A DNA stretch of 64,000 nucleotides from Digitaria exilis. Taxonomy: Eukaryota; Streptophyta; Magnoliopsida; Poales; Poaceae. Position 1 is the first letter of the stretch. Every line of letters starts with the position of its first letter. Below, piece by piece: positions 1-11,294 of this stretch. Made by a program: the position numbers and the translations under genes. Under the pieces are notes generated by a model, which did not search any database, had not been told where the DNA came from, and saw only the letters and a list, made by a program, of their open reading frames with translations. The stretch spans positions 372,001 through 436,000 of the forward strand of contig JACEFO010002724.1 of the NCBI GenBank assembly GCA_015342445.1. The letters are read 5' to 3'.

Positions 1-198
1 TTCGGCTTTGATGGTATCACTAGTAGAGATCGAGTAAAAGGACGTCGAGTTCGTTCACGCTAATTGAACATGTCCGACCCTTAAGCATGAGAAAAAGAGA
101 TAGTTTCAAAAGGCCAAAAAGCTATGGTTCACTTACGCGGACCATACCACCTTGCCGTACACCCCTCCTTGACCTACTACTTTTGTTAGCTCTAGAGT

Positions 199-346
199 GA
201 GTTTAGTTTAGGGAAAAAATTAATGTAGATCTAAAAAAACATTATAGGTCGTGATGCGTGTTCTGTGAGTGAGAGTGATGAGATGAATAAAGAAAATATA
301 GATGAATAGTATTTTTTAGGAGAAGTTAAGTGATCTAAACGCACCC
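199..346 (+). mobile_element. Tourist-like MITE, family M1 copy 1
   Basis: About 150 bp. It shares the interior of six other copies in this window (tgtagat, 'ctgtgagtg', 'gatgagatgaata', 'gatgaatagt') and ends in 'gatctaaacgcaccc' followed by TTA. The left end is degenerate. It has no coding capacity. The assignment to the PIF/Harbinger-derived Tourist type comes from the TAA/TTA duplications at better-preserved copies (1944-2103, 45811-45970). Confidence 0.6.
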
Positions 347-352
347 TTATTA

Positions 353-558
353 GGCCCTCTTCAATGGTTAGCTCTAAGCTAGCTCTTAGAATTTTTTTAT
401 TTGATAAACAGTAGCAAAATTCCTATGCTAGCTCTTCTACCCGTGCTAGCTCGCTCAAGTTCCAAGACGGAGCTCTCTCAGGACGCATGTTCCAAAGCAT
501 TGTGATGTCTTTTTAACTGCTAGCTAAGAGCTGATGCTGTCTCAGATTAGAGGCGGCC
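353..558. mobile_element. Tourist-like MITE, second family
   Basis: A 206-bp element beginning 'ggccctcttcaatgg' and ending '..agaggcggcc', with subterminal inverted copies of 'ctaagctagctcttag' / 'gctagctaagagct'. TTA lies on both sides (350-352 and 559-561). It abuts the preceding MITE directly. The 3-bp TTA duplication points to PIF/Harbinger ancestry. Confidence 0.65.
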
Positions 559-565
559 TTAGTCA

Positions 566-724
566 GGGATGTTTAGATTGGGAAAGATTCCCGGAAAAAA
601 CGTTGTAGATTTAAAAAACACTGTAGATAAATAGTATTCTGTGAGTGGAAGGGGTGAGATGAATAGGAAAAAGTTGGATGAATAGTGTATCTTTGGGAGA
701 AACTTGGTGAATCTAAACACACCC
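566..724 (+). mobile_element. Tourist-like MITE, family M1 copy 2
   Basis: 159 bp from 'gggatgtttagattggg' to 'gaatctaaacacaccc', which are inverted ends. The interior matches the M1 family. Flanking triplets are TCA (563-565) and TCG (725-727), a duplication with one change. Confidence 0.7.
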
Positions 725-811
725 TCGGTCTCTCTTTGAATGTTCCTTTTTTATTATTTTGTTCTTCCGATAGCGATGCTTTCTCCTCTTGCTGACTTAT
801 TTATTATTGGG

Positions 812-935
812 AAAAGTCTGTTTTTTCATCCTTCAACTGTTATAAAAGTTCGATTTTCGACAAACAACTATAAAATCAGACATTAAAGATCCTCCAACTA
901 TCCAAACCATGTAAAATTGGCCCTTTTGGGTGTGG
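812..935 (+). repeat. Single arm of a long-TIR (foldback) element
   Basis: The text 'cttcaactgttataaaagttcg' through 'ctatccaaaccatg' matches the left arm of the longer element at 25566-26255 (same order of short motifs: ccaactgt, aaaagt, aactac/aaaaccaga, ctatccaaacca). No opposite arm was found nearby, so this is probably a truncated copy. Confidence 0.4.
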
Positions 936-1468
936 TTTAGAAGAGAAGCTACTAGTAACCTACTGGTTGATGACAGCCTCGGTGAGACCTCCATGATAGT
1001 CTTTTTTTTTTTAAGACGGGTAAATCTTGCTAAATACCTTCGTACCTAGGGGATCTTCTTTGTTGTTTTTTTCAGAAGAAGCTCCCGAAGACCTTCCTGG
1101 TGTTTCTAGGGTTGAGCCAGAGATTATAGATATTTGTGTAATAGAACTACCATGACATGCACTTAAGATTACTTCAAAACTTATTGTGTATTATCTCGTA
1201 CCTTATTATGTTGATGTAAATACATTATTATGTTGATGTAAAATGGTAATGCTTATTGTGTTTTTCTTACCGAAAACGAACATGTCATTTGGCAAAGATA
1301 TGAGTGTAATGTGGTTTATCGAGGATTCCTTGGGACACTCGATAGTTCACTAGTTTAAACTGTTTGAAATGCGTTTAGTGACCGTAAATGGATGTTATGG
1401 CGCACTTGAGCCAGTTTAAATTGGGTGGTACTACCACACGTTCCATGCCTGGAACGACCAGTTCTGAT
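936..1468. other. AT-rich intergenic stretch, nothing recognised
   Basis: No coding frame, terminal repeat or RNA gene was recognised in these 530 bases. A short local duplication of 'cattattatgttgatgtaaa' is visible around 1200-1240. Confidence 0.5.
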
Positions 1469-1708
1469 GTCTGTTTAGATTGGGGAAGATTCCCCAAAAA
1501 TACACTGTAGACAAAAAAAACACTATAGTTGAGTCTTGAGAAGCGTGTTCTGTGAGTGGGAGGGATGTGATAAAAAAGGAAAAGTTGGATGAATAGTGTT
1601 TTTTTAAAAGATTTTGAATCTAAACGCAAACTAGTGGGAGAGATGTGATAAATAAAAAAAAATGGATGAATAGTGTTTTTTTAAAAGATTTTGAATCTAA
1701 ACGCAAAC
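1469..1708 (+). mobile_element. M1 MITE copy 3 with duplicated 3' half
   Basis: It starts 'ctgtttagattgggg' and ends 'gaatctaaacgcaaac'. The last ~73 bp occur twice in tandem (1558-1630 and 1636-1708), so the element has two right ends. The two halves differ by a few bases. Confidence 0.65.
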
Positions 1709-1943
1709 CGGAGCCTAAATGGAAAATTTGATAAAAAATAAAGGCAACAGTATCTAGCATTGATTTATCATGAGGGGAAGCATTTTACAGCTGCAGGATT
1801 GCCAATCATCTACTCCCCAATATCTAAACTAGTATAGGTCAATCTTTTTATCGACTGAATTTGTTGATGTGGTTCAGAATCAGATCAGGCAACATATCAG
1901 TGTTACAGTATCAGCACTCCCTAACACCTCATCCTATAACTAA

Positions 1944-2103
1944 GGCCCCGTTTAGTTTGCCACAGATTCCCCAAAAGAATACTATTCATCCAACTTTTTC
2001 CTATTCATCTCATCCCTCCCACTCACATAACACTATTCATCTACAGTATATTTTTGGTGAACAGTGTATTTTCGGGGAATCTTTCCCCAATCTAAACACA
2101 CCC
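1944..2103 (-). mobile_element. M1 MITE copy 4, complete, with TAA duplication
   Basis: 160 bp in reverse orientation relative to copies 1-3. It begins 'ggccccgtttag' and ends 'caatctaaacacaccc'. TAA lies on both sides (1941-1943 and 2104-2106). This copy and 45811-45970 define the family as Tourist-like. Confidence 0.8.
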
Positions 2104-2229
2104 TAACAGAAGCTCGTTACTATACCCCCTGACACTGCCTGAAAACCACATAGCATTCACACTGAAATGTCCTCACAAATTTATGACAGGTCCCTTGAGC
2201 CGGTGATGATGATCCACGATTCAGAATGA

Positions 2230-2845
2230 GGGTGAGTGAACAGTCCACACGAAGTAGCCCATGTTGGTTCCCCTGAGGCAGAAGCGCTGCCGACGGCCTC
2301 CTCCCGTTCTGCAAGGCCGCTCCTCCGTCGGCTGCCTCCGCAGGGCCACTCATTCGCCACCAGCCTCTACGGCCCGCTCCTCCGGCGGCCTCCGCGGCCC
2401 GCTCCTTCGACGACGACTTTGGCAGCGTGGACGAGCGAGCACGGCAACTCCGGCGGGCGAGGCATGGACGACAAAGCCATGGAGACGGGAGGCTCCGGCA
2501 GGCAAGCGCACACGACGGCGCGGACGAGCGAGCAAACGGCTCTGTTGAGCGCACGCCACAGCGCCGACGAGCAAGCATGGCGCCAGCAGATGAGGAAGAT
2601 GGCTGCTCCGGTGGGCGCATGCGGCGGCACGAACAAGCGAGGAGGAGGACGAAGCCCCGTGAAACGGTCGTGCGTACGCAGCAGACATTTGGGTCAAGGG
2701 GAGAGACTGAGCCATTTTTGCATTTCTCAGAAGCGAGGCAAAATACATGTCGTGTTTGCCTACTATATGTTGGAGGCTGGTTTAGGCCATGCAAAACACT
2801 CCTATTTTGGGTATAGGCGTTATGCATGAGCTGTTGGAGATAGCC
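2230..2845. repeat. GC-rich segment ending in a PIF-type terminal repeat
   Basis: The core (about 2270-2700) is strongly GC-rich with open frames on both strands, but none resembles a known protein. The right end 'ctgttggagatagcc' followed by TTA (2846-2848) is the same terminal sequence as the element at 45116-46263, which also carries a GC-rich core. The left terminal repeat was not found. It may be a transposon that picked up genomic GC-rich sequence; that is an inference. Confidence 0.35.
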
Positions 2846-3050
2846 TTACAGAGTACGGAGAGGCTTCCGGTCCAAGGACTCGGCGAGAAAGGACGGTGTC
2901 GGGCAAGCTGCAGACCGGCGGTGACCGCAGCTTGGCGGTGGCCCGGGGGCGAGCTTGGCCTTATTTACTTTCAGTTTCTTTCAAAATCGAACCAGAAGCT
3001 TTGCTAAAATTACTGTATACACTCCTCGTAGTAGATCGATTGGATAGAGT

Positions 3051-3824
3051 CACTACAGAGGAATCCTGTGCTTTGCCGAGTGTCGAATACGCTCGACAAA
3101 GACCCAAATACACTCGGCAAAGTCTTTACTGAGTGGCACACTCGGCAAAGAGCACACGACATCTTGAGACTTGGCAAAGAGCCCCTTTGCCGAGTGTCGG
3201 CCTGCTAGCACTCGGCAACTCCTTTGCCGTGTGCCTAGTCCAACACTTGACACAAAAAAGTGCTTAACTTACGTGGCGACCAACAAAAGAATCCACATGC
3301 TGCCAAGTGGTTGGCCATCTCCTGGACTTTGCGAAAGTCTGTGGCCGTGACACTCGGCAAAGTACAAAACCACAACTTATTTTGCAACTACCGGGACACG
3401 GAGGACACGTGGACGGCGTGTGACATTGTTTGCCTAGTGTCGATGCCCCGACACTCGGCAATGAGCAACAGCCGGCAGCGAGCCATGATACGGACGTCAC
3501 GTGAGGTCCACGTGACCTTGTTTGCCGAGTGTCAGACGTTTGAAACTCGACAAAGACGTAAAAGTCATCAGGCGGCCGTGATACGGGCGTCACGTGCTGT
3601 GCGCGTGAGCCTGTTTGCCGAGTGTGAGGCGATGACACTCTACATAGTGTAATGTTTGCCGAGTGTGAGGCGTCGACACTCGGCAGAGGGCTGTTGTCGC
3701 CGAGTGTTTTGGGTATGCCGAGTGCTGGTTTCCAACACTCGGCATAGTGGCGCTCTGCCGAGTGCCCGAAATTTGGCTCTCGGAAACACCTTGATATTCG
3801 GCATATCCGGGGTTTCCCGTAGTG
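3051..3824. mobile_element. Non-autonomous CACTA (En/Spm-type) transposon
   Basis: 774 bp with ends CACTACAGAGGAATC and, on the other strand, CACTACGGGAAACCC. The interior is packed with the subterminal motif tttgccgagtgtc and its complement gacactcggcaaa, at least fifteen times in both orientations, dense near the ends. These repeats are the binding sites of the CACTA transposase in this superfamily. There is no transposase frame. The expected 3-bp duplication is not identical (AGT versus AAT), so it may have decayed. Confidence 0.85.
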
Positions 3825-6104
3825 AATGCAAAGAACTAACAAGCAAAAAAATAATGAGATATAAAGACCAAAATACACGGAAAAGGATTTAGTCTTACCT
3901 TCAAAAAATAAGTGTATATCACTAAGTTACAAATGTTTATCAAGCCTTCCCAGTTGGTTGCTTCACATATTTTTTCTAATATATACGTTGAATACCTTCA
4001 TTTTCTGTAAGATACTAATAAATACTAAGTGGGGTAATTTAAGGCATTATTCTTGGAACCATGTGTGCAGAGTTGAAAATTTTCTGTAATTATTTATTTT
4101 CTTTCTTCTTTTAAATTAAGAGTCTAGCACAACTAGCTAGGTTTCTTACAAGCATGCAGCTATCTGCTTGATCTGCATCCGGTAAGTAATATTTGTTATT
4201 TGTTGCTAAAGGAAATCAAAGTTGTTCAGAGAACAATGTGAACATTAATTCATTGTCAGACGTGATTATCTTAATATGAGAAATCAAACAGATGAATCCA
4301 TCTAGATCTCATGATACAACGACGCTTTGTTATCAGGAAACTTCATTTTCACCACTACTGTACTGACCAAAGCGCTGCTCAACACAATATTCTTTTGTAT
4401 TGTACTTTTACCTCTTTATGCCCAGCTATCGGCGTTCTGTTCAGAAAGATCTCCAATGTGCACGAATAGAGAAGATCCAATGGAATGTACCCTAGCAGCA
4501 ACATCCAATTCCATACGAACAAAAGCATATATACATCTAGGATTCTCTTTTGTTCCATGTGGAACCCTTAGGTGATTTCAACAGCAACATCTCCGTTAAA
4601 AGCTGGCTAGCTATCGAAGAATAAAATCTGTTCATATCTGTGTAGATACACTATCTGTCTGTCTACTGGCAGTTTCTGCTAATTAAGACAGCTTGGTTTC
4701 ATGCTAACCGTGCCTATCAACTACTTACTTGAGAAACTTAGTTTTTCATTGGTTCCTGAGAGGTAACATTGTGTCATTGTTCACAACTCTACACTACTGT
4801 TCACTGTATTGGATGAACCTATACAAAGTTCTTGCACTGAACATCAGGAAAAAGCATGTTGGCTTTAAGAGAAGGACTATTCCACGAGCACATTCTAGAG
4901 GGAACCGGATGGAGAGACCACCTACAAGAAAGGATTAGCTCCTCCGGAATAGTTCCTATCCTCGGAGCATATGCCATTTCTTGGTGCGCTATATAAACTC
5001 AGGTCAAGGCCAAACGAATTCATCGGCAAGCATCAAAGTTCGGAGACTAAAGGGAGAGCTAATTGGCATGTGCTGAACATGAATTACAGGGTATATCTCC
5101 TTTGGCACGGGGTAAGCTAGCTTGTAAGATGCATAATAGCCGTGCGTGCCAAAGGAGAATTGCCCTGCGATTCCCGGTTCGGTAAATTTTTTATGATCTG
5201 ACAGTTGATCGATCTGTGTATAGATCCAAATATCCAATTAAGCACCAATATCAGCTACACTGTGTAGCCGTATGGGATGGCTTTGCAATGTGATTACAAC
5301 TATCAGACTGTTCAGATAATTGTCACAATAAAGCTAGGTACCTGGTGAGGCATTTTATATCGGTATTAACTTTATGTTGTACATATGACTCTGGCCATAG
5401 TGGCTTCTGAAATTATTCAGACTATCTTGCAGGTGCCTTCAGACTTAAGATGGATTAAACAAGCTATCCTGCTGATCCCAACCGCTCAAGCCAACAAGCT
5501 AATAACTCATCTTCAGGATGTGAATTTTCTCATTTTGTCATCAAGGCAAAATCATTCCTTTTCCCTCACAACAGAACGTATATTTCAGAGACTTTATATA
5601 CTCTACTGGATTACACGCCACCCATGTTCGTTTAGATCTACCTACCAGACTACATACCAGTTGTTGATAGGACTGCGCATTGGACATGTAGGGAAGGAAG
5701 GTATTTATACTAATTGCTTCTACCTCTCTTACACAGTGCATGGAAAGATGCATGGGCCCAGTTTACACTTCTTGCTTCTACCTCTCTTGCCAAAAGGTCA
5801 TGCAAATTAGATAATGCAGAGGCAGTGCAAATTAGTTGTACTCACATTGCAAAGCCATCCCATAGTACTTTCATCCTCCAGCCAACAAAGCAGTATATGG
5901 TGTACAATACCTATTCTCTCTCTCAATCCAGCCTTGGAGTGGCTGCTGTTTTTCTATTTTATTCCTTTGCTGGATATAGTGTTCCTTGCCCACTTTTTTT
6001 GCAACAAAATCAACGTCTTTACTAATTTGGTATATTCTTAACTGATCGCCACATTGCTGACACTTGATGTTGTATGTTTCGAATATGTAAACAGACCATG
6101 GCTC
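3825..6104. other. Intergenic, no gene recognised
   Basis: About 2.3 kb of AT-rich sequence with only short open frames, none resembling a known protein. No clean terminal repeats or target duplications were found. Confidence 0.5.
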
Positions 6105-6560
6105 TTTTTTTTAAGGAACAGGAGGGGCAAGCCCCTACTTGTTATATATTTAAAACCAAGAGAAAAGAAAAACAAGTAGCAGAAAAAGCCAACCAACAAG
6201 GAAAGAAGAGAAGAAGAAAAGAAAAAGGCTAATTACACAAACTAACTAAAAAGCAACAGAAATGGCTAAAGAAAACATACTAGACTACGGAGACAAAGCA
6301 AGAGCCCAGGAATCCATTTCTTCGAATCGCTCTTCCCTGATACGATGGCGAAGCAGTCTAAATTCTTTGATGAACTTCCTCTTGCACCCCTGTATAGTGG
6401 GGTCAACATTTCTGAAAATCCAGTCATTCCTGGTGATCCAGATGCTCCAGCACATTAAGATGATGATTTCCTTGAAGAATGACCTCCCAATTCGTCTCTT
6501 GAGTTGGTTGAACATATCTGAGATATTCCTTGTAGAGTTCAATTGGACTCCGACAACCTT
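6105..6560 (-). mobile_element. LINE A, 3' segment (RT C-terminus, 3' UTR, poly-A)
   Basis: On the minus strand this encodes the last part of a plant LINE reverse transcriptase: a stretch with NQLKRRIGRSFFKE, ILMCWSIWITRNDWIF and RHRIREERFEEMD, typical of the end of ORF2 after the zf-RVT domain. The 3' UTR carries a small hairpin (AGGGG-caag-CCCCT at 6126-6139) just before the poly-A tail, seen as poly-T at 6105-6112. The reading resumes at 9201 after LINE B, so the two segments were one element. A second tail of this family is at 39575-39655. Confidence 0.8.
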
Positions 6561-9200
6561 TTTTTTTCGAGAATACGCAGGAGAGCTGCGTATCATTATA
6601 TTAAGAAGAAATGTAACAATAATGAAGGTTACACGCGGGCCTATAGCCGGGCACACGCACACGGCATCAACAATTTGCTTCTACTTACTTAAGCTAAATA
6701 GCAACAACCGATAGGACTGAAACCCTTACAACACAAACAAACACACCCGTCTAGTCTAGATGCCTACTACCACCAACCATGGCACTAGCCTGCTGTATCG
6801 CAGCCATCAGTTCTTCATCATTGAGCCCCCGTGCCACCAGTAATAGGTCCCACAAGGCAGGGAAGTTCTTGATGTCAATAATGTCGTTGAAGAAGCGCCT
6901 AAACTCCTTTCGGGCGGTGTCGATGTTGTTTCCGCCCGTGTTGGTGTCTAGGAAGCCAAGCCGCTTCATGGCGAGTATCTCACCCTTCTTGGATGGCCGC
7001 ACTGTCAAGTTGATGGGCTGGCTCGCCAGGCGGCTGCTACGGCGCTGACACGGGGTCGGTGGGGCAGACGGAAAAGGCACCCTCGCCACAGCGGGGATGT
7101 CACTGATCAGCGGCGACCGCGTAGCCAGGGTGATGCCAGCAAGGAAAGCCGAGGTTGCAGCCATCGCCGCCACAGTAGACGGGCTCGCCTGCGCTGTAGA
7201 TGTGGCGGGTGGAGTTGTAACCATTCCTTGTGTGGCTTCGGTCGCCGTAGGCATTGTTGGCGTAGAGGGTCGCCCCACACTATTGGGCCGTTGTGGCGTC
7301 CGTTGCTTGGAAGTGGGTTGGGCCCAGGATGTCGGTGCAGGAGGCTGGGTGTCTTGATCGAAGTCCAACCTGGTTGGAGTGATAGGTAGGACCCGTCGGT
7401 TGGCCCCCTGGTCCACGACCACTGCCTTGGCTCTGCGACGATAGGTCAACAACTGTGTGGGCTGAGGCAGCTGCGGGATGGCGTACGTAGGGCAGGGGAG
7501 CGTTGTTGAGGTAGACGCGAATCCGGACGCCCGTTGAGGCGTGCCAGAGACACGGATGATGCATTCAAACTGCATCGGATCCATCCAGGTGGTGCCCCTG
7601 CAGGCGTTCACACTCTGGACCGCGCCCTCCTCCCGCATTGGATCCACCCTCATGTCGTTGTGGGGGCAGTCCCGTGACCCCAGCAGCAGCTCGCTGGAAT
7701 GGTTGCCCTCGCCGCCGGTGGCCCGTCCCGGCAGTCCATCAACCAATCTGGTATGGCGCTGGAATGTGGGGATGCGGGGACTGCGTGGCTTGATGTGGTG
7801 GCCGTAGTCGCCCTTGTCGCTGCTCCGACCGCCGGCGGCCACTGGAGGCACAGGAGGGTGTGCACGAGCGAACCGCCGATCCACTTGGCCACCAAAGGAT
7901 GAAGATGATGGGCTCCGTGGACGTTTGCAGTCTTTGGCGATGTGCCATAGACCACGACATCGAAAGCAGCGAGTGGGCAGCCTGCACTGCCAGAGCAGGT
8001 GGTTCGCCGAGAGGCAGTTGAGGCATCGGCCTTCCTGCTCCGGCAGGCATCGAGGCAACCCTGGGTTTGTCGTCCTTGTCCGCGCACCCCGGCCACCCTG
8101 AGCGAGGAGCTAACGACGCCGACGTCGAGAGCGCTTACCCATCATAGTGGTGAAGCCATCATCGTCGCGGATCGGAGGCTCGGGGGTTGGAGGCGAGAAG
8201 CGTTGGCGCTGGGTAGAGCCACCCCGTCGATAGCCCCCACCTTGACCAGCCCGACCCTGTCTGGTGTCCTCGCGGCGAACGGGGAGGCCATGAATCAGTT
8301 CTGTCCGGCCGAGGCGTCGCGCCGGACGGCGGCCGGGATAGACGCGGGGTCCGAGCCTGTCATGGATGGACCGAGGAGGCGGAAAAGGCAGCCGGGCTTG
8401 GACAGGTGCCTGTGGAGGGGACGGCTTCAAGAGGGCGTCACGGTAGGAGATGGCCGCGCCGCCGGAGTCGTTGCCGACAGGGCTCCCGTCCGTCCCGCGA
8501 AGCGCCTTGCCACAACCGCGGGACGGGAGGGATGGTTCCGCAGCCGGGGAGATAGCGTCTTCCCGCGGCCCGAGCCGGTCGTGAATAGACCGAGCCGCAC
8601 GGGGGTAGGGGTGGTGAAGATTAGCCGTTGTGGAGGATGAGACGCCGGGGGTGGGGGTCGCTGCCATGGCAGGCCACTGGAGAACGTTGCCGTAGGACGG
8701 GGCATCCGCGTTGCCCTCCTCGTCGGAATCGTCACGCCAGCGGAGGCTCTTCCCGCGGCCGTCGGAGATGCTGTTAGGGTAAAACGGCTCTGCATCTGGG
8801 GAGAGCGTGGTGGGGGAGGGTGGGGCACGGCGGTGTGGAGAGGGTGCTGCGGCCGGAGGGGAGGCCGGCGGGGAAGTGCCGAGGGTGGGCGCCGGCGCCG
8901 GAGTAGCTGCCGGCGAGGGTCGGCCGTGAGGTCCTGGGGAGGAGAGAGGTGGGGATTCAAAATCCAAATCCCGTAGATCTGCGGCAGGGGAACGATGGGA
9001 GGAGCTATGCGTGGTGGTGTTGGTTGCAGCAGAGTCTGGAGTGGGGCTGCGTGGGTGCTGCGGGCGGCGGGGGCGCTTGGGCGGCGGCGCGTGTGGCAGC
9101 GGCGCCGGCGGTGTGTGCGGGGGCGGTTCGGGGTCGGGGAGCGGAAGCGGAGGTGCCATTTTTTTTCAGCAACTGATATGATGACAGGCATTCGTGTTCC
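6561..9200 (-). mobile_element. LINE B, gag-only element inserted in LINE A
   Basis: 2640 bp bounded by an exact 15-bp direct repeat gactccgacaacctt at 6546-6560 and 9201-9215. The poly-A tail is at 6559-6568 (as T), and a hairpin at 6574-6592 precedes it. Removing the insert plus one repeat rejoins LINE A's protein as ...CGKVVGV|QLNST.... Poly-A plus a ~15-bp duplication shows target-primed reverse transcription. The element carries only a gag-like ORF and has no endonuclease or reverse transcriptase, so it was mobilised in trans or is an internally deleted copy. Confidence 0.85.
6751..9159 (-). pseudogene. LINE gag-like zinc-knuckle protein with one in-frame stop
   Basis: This is an 802-codon frame starting at ATG 9159-9157. 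One TAG at 8110-8112 (codon 350) splits it; the frame on both sides is the same. The N-terminal half is Pro/Ser/Arg-rich and low-complexity, with the motif SIHDRLGPR present twice. The second half has two canonical CX2CX4HX4C zinc knuckles back to back (CLNCLSANHLLWQC, then CFRCRGLWHIAKDC), followed by a Thr/Pro-rich linker and a helical C-terminal block (RSSRLASQP ... MKRLGFLD ... ARKEFRRFFND). This matches ORF1 (nucleic-acid-binding) proteins of plant LINEs. GC content is far above the flanks. The stop makes it a probable pseudogene unless read through. Confidence 0.75.
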
Positions 9201-10140
9201 GACTCCGACAACCTTGCCACAGGCTTTTGCAAATTTGCATCGAAGGAAAAGGTGTGCTGTGGATTCAGGTCTTTGGAGAATGCATAGGTTACAGGCGTGG
9301 GATTCAAGATCCATTCGTTTTCGATGCAGTAATTCTCTTGTATTAAGCCGATCTTTATGCACGAGCCAGAAGAACACCTTATGCTTCATTTCGCACTTGC
9401 TGCTCCAAAGCCAATGAATTTGCCTATGTCCAATCATGACTTTGTATGCTTTTGCTGCTGTGAAATCTTTGTTCCCCCAAGTATAAATCCACTGGTCAGC
9501 ACCAGCTTGAGGCTGCCTGTCTGTGATGTTGGAAAGGAGCATTTGAAATTGTTCAGGCCTGGATGGCGAGGGGAGTATGAAAGTGCAAGATTGGAGAGGG
9601 CATGGCCGAAACAATTCTCAGCGAGACCCATGGATTTCTAGCAAAGGACAACATCAGAAGAGCTCTGAAAACGCTTGCGCAGTTACTTCCCCGTTCCAAA
9701 GATCATTCCATAGGAGAATTGAGGCTCCATCCCTTGCAGAAGGCGTAGCTAACCCTTTGTAATTAGTCAGAAGTTTGATAATGCCGCTCCACCAGAATGA
9801 GCCTCTTTTTCTCTAGCCTGGCAGCTCCCCTTCTGAGTAGTAGTTGTCCCATATCAAATTGACCCACGGTGTGTCAGCTCTGGAAAAACATTTGTGCAGG
9901 AATTTAAGAAGCATAGAGTCGTTGTGAGTTGCCGTGTTTCTGACTCCAAGCCCACCTTCAACCTTTGAGAGGCAGACGGCTGTGTCCGTGCTGCTTTAGG
10001 AGGCTTTTTTGCATTCAGATCCCTCCAGAGGCAGTGTTTCCTATATTTGTCAATTTATTTGATGACTTCCTTGTGCAATTTGATGGTTGAACAATGATAA
10101 ACAGCTGAGGAGAAGACTGAGTTCCTTTTAGGCTTCTTCT
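9201..10140 (-). mobile_element. LINE A, 5' segment (degenerate reverse transcriptase)
   Basis: The minus strand encodes the zf-RVT region of a plant LINE ORF2: YTWGNKDFTAAKAYK, HKVFFWLVHKDRLNTRELL, CNLCILQRPESTAHLFLRC. Upstream pieces such as HCLWRDLNAKKP, LLKFLHKCF and WVNLIWDNYY are in shifted frames with stops. Upstream of about 10140 no further RT domain is seen, so the copy is 5'-truncated. It continues into 6105-6560 after the nested insertion. Confidence 0.75.
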
Positions 10141-11002
10141 TTTTTTTCCCCTAAACTTGCTACCCAAATATTGTAAACATTTTTTGTTGTCATGAGAAAA
10201 GTCCTATGAATTTGGTACCATCCTTTTGAAAAACTGCCCACAGGATATGTTGATAGTGATTTAAGGAACTATTCAACATTTCACGAAAAAAAAAAACTCA
10301 AGTCATGGGTTACTTTGACTACTGGACCAGCGCTCAACCAACTACATGTGGAGCTGCCTTTCACCCGCTCAACCATGTCATTTGCAACATTTGAGGCTGC
10401 CTAACCCTCAGCAGTGGTGAATTTGTTGTTCAAACTCAAATCAAGATCAGTCACCCTCATCCTAGCAGCGTCGCGAGGTTGCACAGCATCAACAAGCAGG
10501 GAGTGTGGTAAACAAGCTGTTTTCAGCCTAGCTCATCCTAGTGGTACTTGCAGCTGTCCAAGATCACTTCACTACTAGGGTACAACAACAGTTACAACAA
10601 CAAAATAGCCTTTAGTCCCAAGCACATCAATACTAGGGTGTCGTTTTTCTTTTTGGAGATACAGTGAGGACGACGCATGATCTACACTTGGCTGACAGCA
10701 GGTTGTTGCGAAGGCCCAGCTTGAAAACCCAGGTAGCTGCCTCAAATTTTGTGAACGCTTGAGCTGACAACCCAGTCCTGTAATCTCTTGCTTATGAATA
10801 GTTTTCGCGACAAACATTAACTTGAAGCTTTGTAATGTCCTCTATACATACCCTGACCTTTTTTTGTGAAAGCAAATTTGTTACTGGAATCGGCTACACA
10901 GAAGAAAGAAATCAGACAAGTGCAAAAGTTTCTGTAAATTTTCTCTGCGTTCAGAACTTCTCTCTTTTTTTTTGTGGGTTCTCGTTCAGAACTTCTGTAA
11001 CT
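10141..11002. other. Intergenic, no gene recognised
   Basis: AT-rich sequence between the LINE remnant and the F-box pseudogene. No supported coding frame or element ends were found. Confidence 0.5.
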
Positions 11003-11251
11003 TTAATGTCCAGGTAGCAACCACTCTGAGAAGCTGGGAACATAAGGGTGTGCAGACATATTCTCTCCAAGGGTCCAGATAAAACGAACTCTCCTCTCAT
11101 CCATGTTGTATGACATAAGACTGCTTAGCTTGCCTGCAGTAAGGAAAATCAAACCATGTTCTGGATGGATTGCATGCACCTTGAAGGAGTAAGAGTCCCC
11201 AAAACTTCTGGGGCGTATTCCAAACATCTCCGTTGCACTGACTGTATGCTT

Positions 11252-11294
11252 TAGGATCCATTGTTTTTTTTTTTTGAACATAGGATCCATTGTT
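11252..11294 (-). mobile_element. Extremely truncated LINE/SINE tail insertion
   Basis: The 12-base word taggatccattg occurs at 11252-11263 and 11281-11292, separated by twelve T and 'gaaca'. On the minus strand the insert reads 'tgttc' followed by poly-A. That is what remains when a retroposon is cut back to its last few bases: a TSD plus an A-tail. The net gain of 29 bp shifts the F-box frame. The similar plus-strand ending 'gttcgaaaaaaaaa' near 17365-17378 supports a LINE-family origin. Confidence 0.65.

Noticed and set aside
2120..2829. Several overlapping frames on both strands in the GC-rich block
   Set aside because: Composition effect; none has a domain and they contradict each other.
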